Shown here: positions 4,606 to 5,255 of the stretch, piece after piece
Numbering within the stretch: position 1 is the stretch's first letter
How the letters are laid out: every line of letters begins with the position of its first letter
Origin: Candidatus Omnitrophota bacterium
Lineage (GTDB): Bacteria; Omnitrophota; Gorgyraeia; Duberdicusellales; 4484-171
Reading direction: 5' to 3'
DNA: 5,255 nucleotides
Assembly (NCBI GenBank): GCA_028717025.1
Contig: JAQUOR010000132.1
Coordinates: 1-5,255, forward strand
Position numbers and translations under genes: made by a program
Notes under the pieces: model-generated
What the model was told of the DNA's origin: nothing
Databases searched by the model: none
What the model saw: the letters and a program-made list of their open reading frames with translations, nothing else

Positions 4606-5181
4606 ATGATAGTTGGTGTTGATGAAGCAGGCAGAGGGCCATTGGCGGGAATTGTTTCGGCGTGCGCTCTGCATTTGGTCGTGCCGCCGCCGTTTTGCGT
4701 GAAAGATTCCAAGGAGCTCTCTGCAGCACAGAGAGAAGCAGTTTTTCCCTGGCTCCTTGAACATTCTGTTCTTTGTCTTGGCATTGCAACACCCAGAGAA
4801 ATAGACGAAGTCAATATCCTGAATGCAACAATGCTTGCGTTTGACCGGGCGATAGAGGGTATTATAAAAAAAGTACCGGCTTTAAAGAGCGCTCAATTTA
4901 TTATTGACGGTAATATTTTTCGTACCGACCGCAATATCCGTTATGTCTGCATGGAAAAGGCGGACAAGAAAGTCAAAGAAGTTTCTTGTGCTTCTATTGT
5001 TGCTAAGGTTGCACGGGATTACCTTATGCATGTAGCCGATTTTCTTTATCCTCAGTGGGGTTTTTACCGGCACAAGGGGTATCCTACACGGGAGCATTTT
5101 TCTTTAATAAAGAAGCACCCGCTCACTCCTTTGCATCGTAGAAGTTTTTTCCCTTGTACTATGCAAGGAGAGAGTTCATGA
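4606..5181 (+). CDS. rnhB: Ribonuclease HII
   Basis: RNase HII cuts the RNA strand of RNA-DNA hybrids, including single ribonucleotides left in DNA by replication. The 191-residue protein shows the full active site. GVDEAGRG (4-11) supplies Asp6 and Glu7 plus the GRG motif, IIDGN (99-103) supplies Asp101, and EKAD (117-120) supplies Asp120. SCASIVAKVARDYLM (127-141) and HKGYPTREHF (156-165) follow; Tyr159 corresponds to the tyrosine that reads the ribonucleotide-DNA junction. TPLHRRSFFP (174-183) is the usual ending. The N-terminus is short: only three residues precede GVDEAGRG, where E. coli has about a dozen. An in-frame stop at 4579-4581 and lack of another ATG support the start at 4606. 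No Shine-Dalgarno is visible next to it. It follows rplS and overlaps yraN by four bases. Confidence 0.97.
   Translation: MIVGVDEAGRGPLAGIVSACALHLVVPPPFCVKDSKELSAAQREAVFPWLLEHSVLCLGIATPREIDEVNILNATMLAFDRAIEGIIKKVPALKSAQFIIDGNIFRTDRNIRYVCMEKADKKVKEVSCASIVAKVARDYLMHVADFLYPQWGFYRHKGYPTREHFSLIKKHPLTPLHRRSFFPCTMQGESS
5165..5170 (+). promoter_or_regulatory. Shine-Dalgarno site for the YraN-family gene
   Basis: AAGGAG lies inside the end of rnhB, 7 bases before the ATG at 5178. It supports that start and translation coupled to rnhB. Confidence 0.75.
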
Positions 5182-5255
5182 AAGGACGCGGCGCATTTTA
5201 CGAAGAATGCGCGGTTACGTTTCTTACCCTTAAGGGGTATAGGGTTTTAAAAAGG
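5178..5255 (+). CDS. YraN family (UPF0102) protein, N-terminal 26 residues, cut by the window end
   Basis: Only 26 codons are present, reading MKGRGAFYEECAVTFL and then TLKGYRVLKR. This matches the start of the YraN/UPF0102 family, restriction-endonuclease-like proteins of unclear role: G-x-x-x-E followed by A-x-x-(F/Y)-L and a KGYR(V/I)L segment. The catalytic core of the fold lies beyond the window. The ATG at 5178 overlaps the rnhB TGA as ATGA and has a good Shine-Dalgarno. rnhB-yraN is a very common bacterial pair, and this context supports the call as much as the short sequence does. Confidence 0.8.
   Translation, partial: MKGRGAFYEECAVTFLTLKGYRVLKR

Noticed and set aside
4569..4814. 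Overlapping minus-strand ORFs at the start of rnhB
   Set aside because: They are antisense to the DEAGRG active-site region, and their ends lie in the AT-rich heptamer array; there is no coding signal.

Overview
This window is a chromosomal housekeeping segment read entirely from the + strand: scpA (5' end missing), ruvB, a small DUF2905 membrane protein, tgt, trmD, rplS, rnhB and the first codons of a YraN-family gene. The proteins are bacterial. The mixed operon order, the moderate base composition, standard stop usage and hairpin-rich intergenic gaps make me lean towards an uncultured lineage such as Omnitrophota or a relative. That placement is an impression and needs a marker-gene tree.

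Layout. 2-484 encodes the C-terminal part of the condensin kleisin ScpA. 520-1536 is a full RuvB Holliday-junction helicase motor. 1537-1854 is a 318-base gap with two GC-rich hairpins, an unexplained middle stretch and a good extended -10 promoter at 1798-1806. From there DUF2905 (1855-2082) and tgt (2097-3206) are read. The order ruvB, DUF2905, tgt recalls the Firmicutes-type ruvAB, DUF2905, queA, tgt cluster with queA missing. A short gap filled by a heptamer inverted-repeat hairpin leads to trmD (3292-3996). A 194-base gap with three successive hairpins and a strong Shine-Dalgarno leads to rplS (4191-4541). A second heptamer array, of a different sequence, leads to rnhB (4606-5181). rnhB overlaps the yraN start by four bases.

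Function. trmD, rplS, rnhB and yraN are the downstream half of the widespread rpsP-rimM-trmD-rplS-rnhB-yraN neighbourhood, here joined to tgt instead of rimM. tgt and trmD both modify tRNA at or next to the anticodon (queuosine at position 34, m1G at 37). ScpA, RuvB and RNase HII all serve chromosome maintenance.

No new multi-gene system is visible. What stands out is non-coding. Two unrelated sequences share the same design: 7-base tandem units folded into an inverted repeat ending 7 to 9 bases before a start codon. There is also a triple-hairpin leader before rplS. TrmD carries substitutions in two normally near-invariant loops of its knot.
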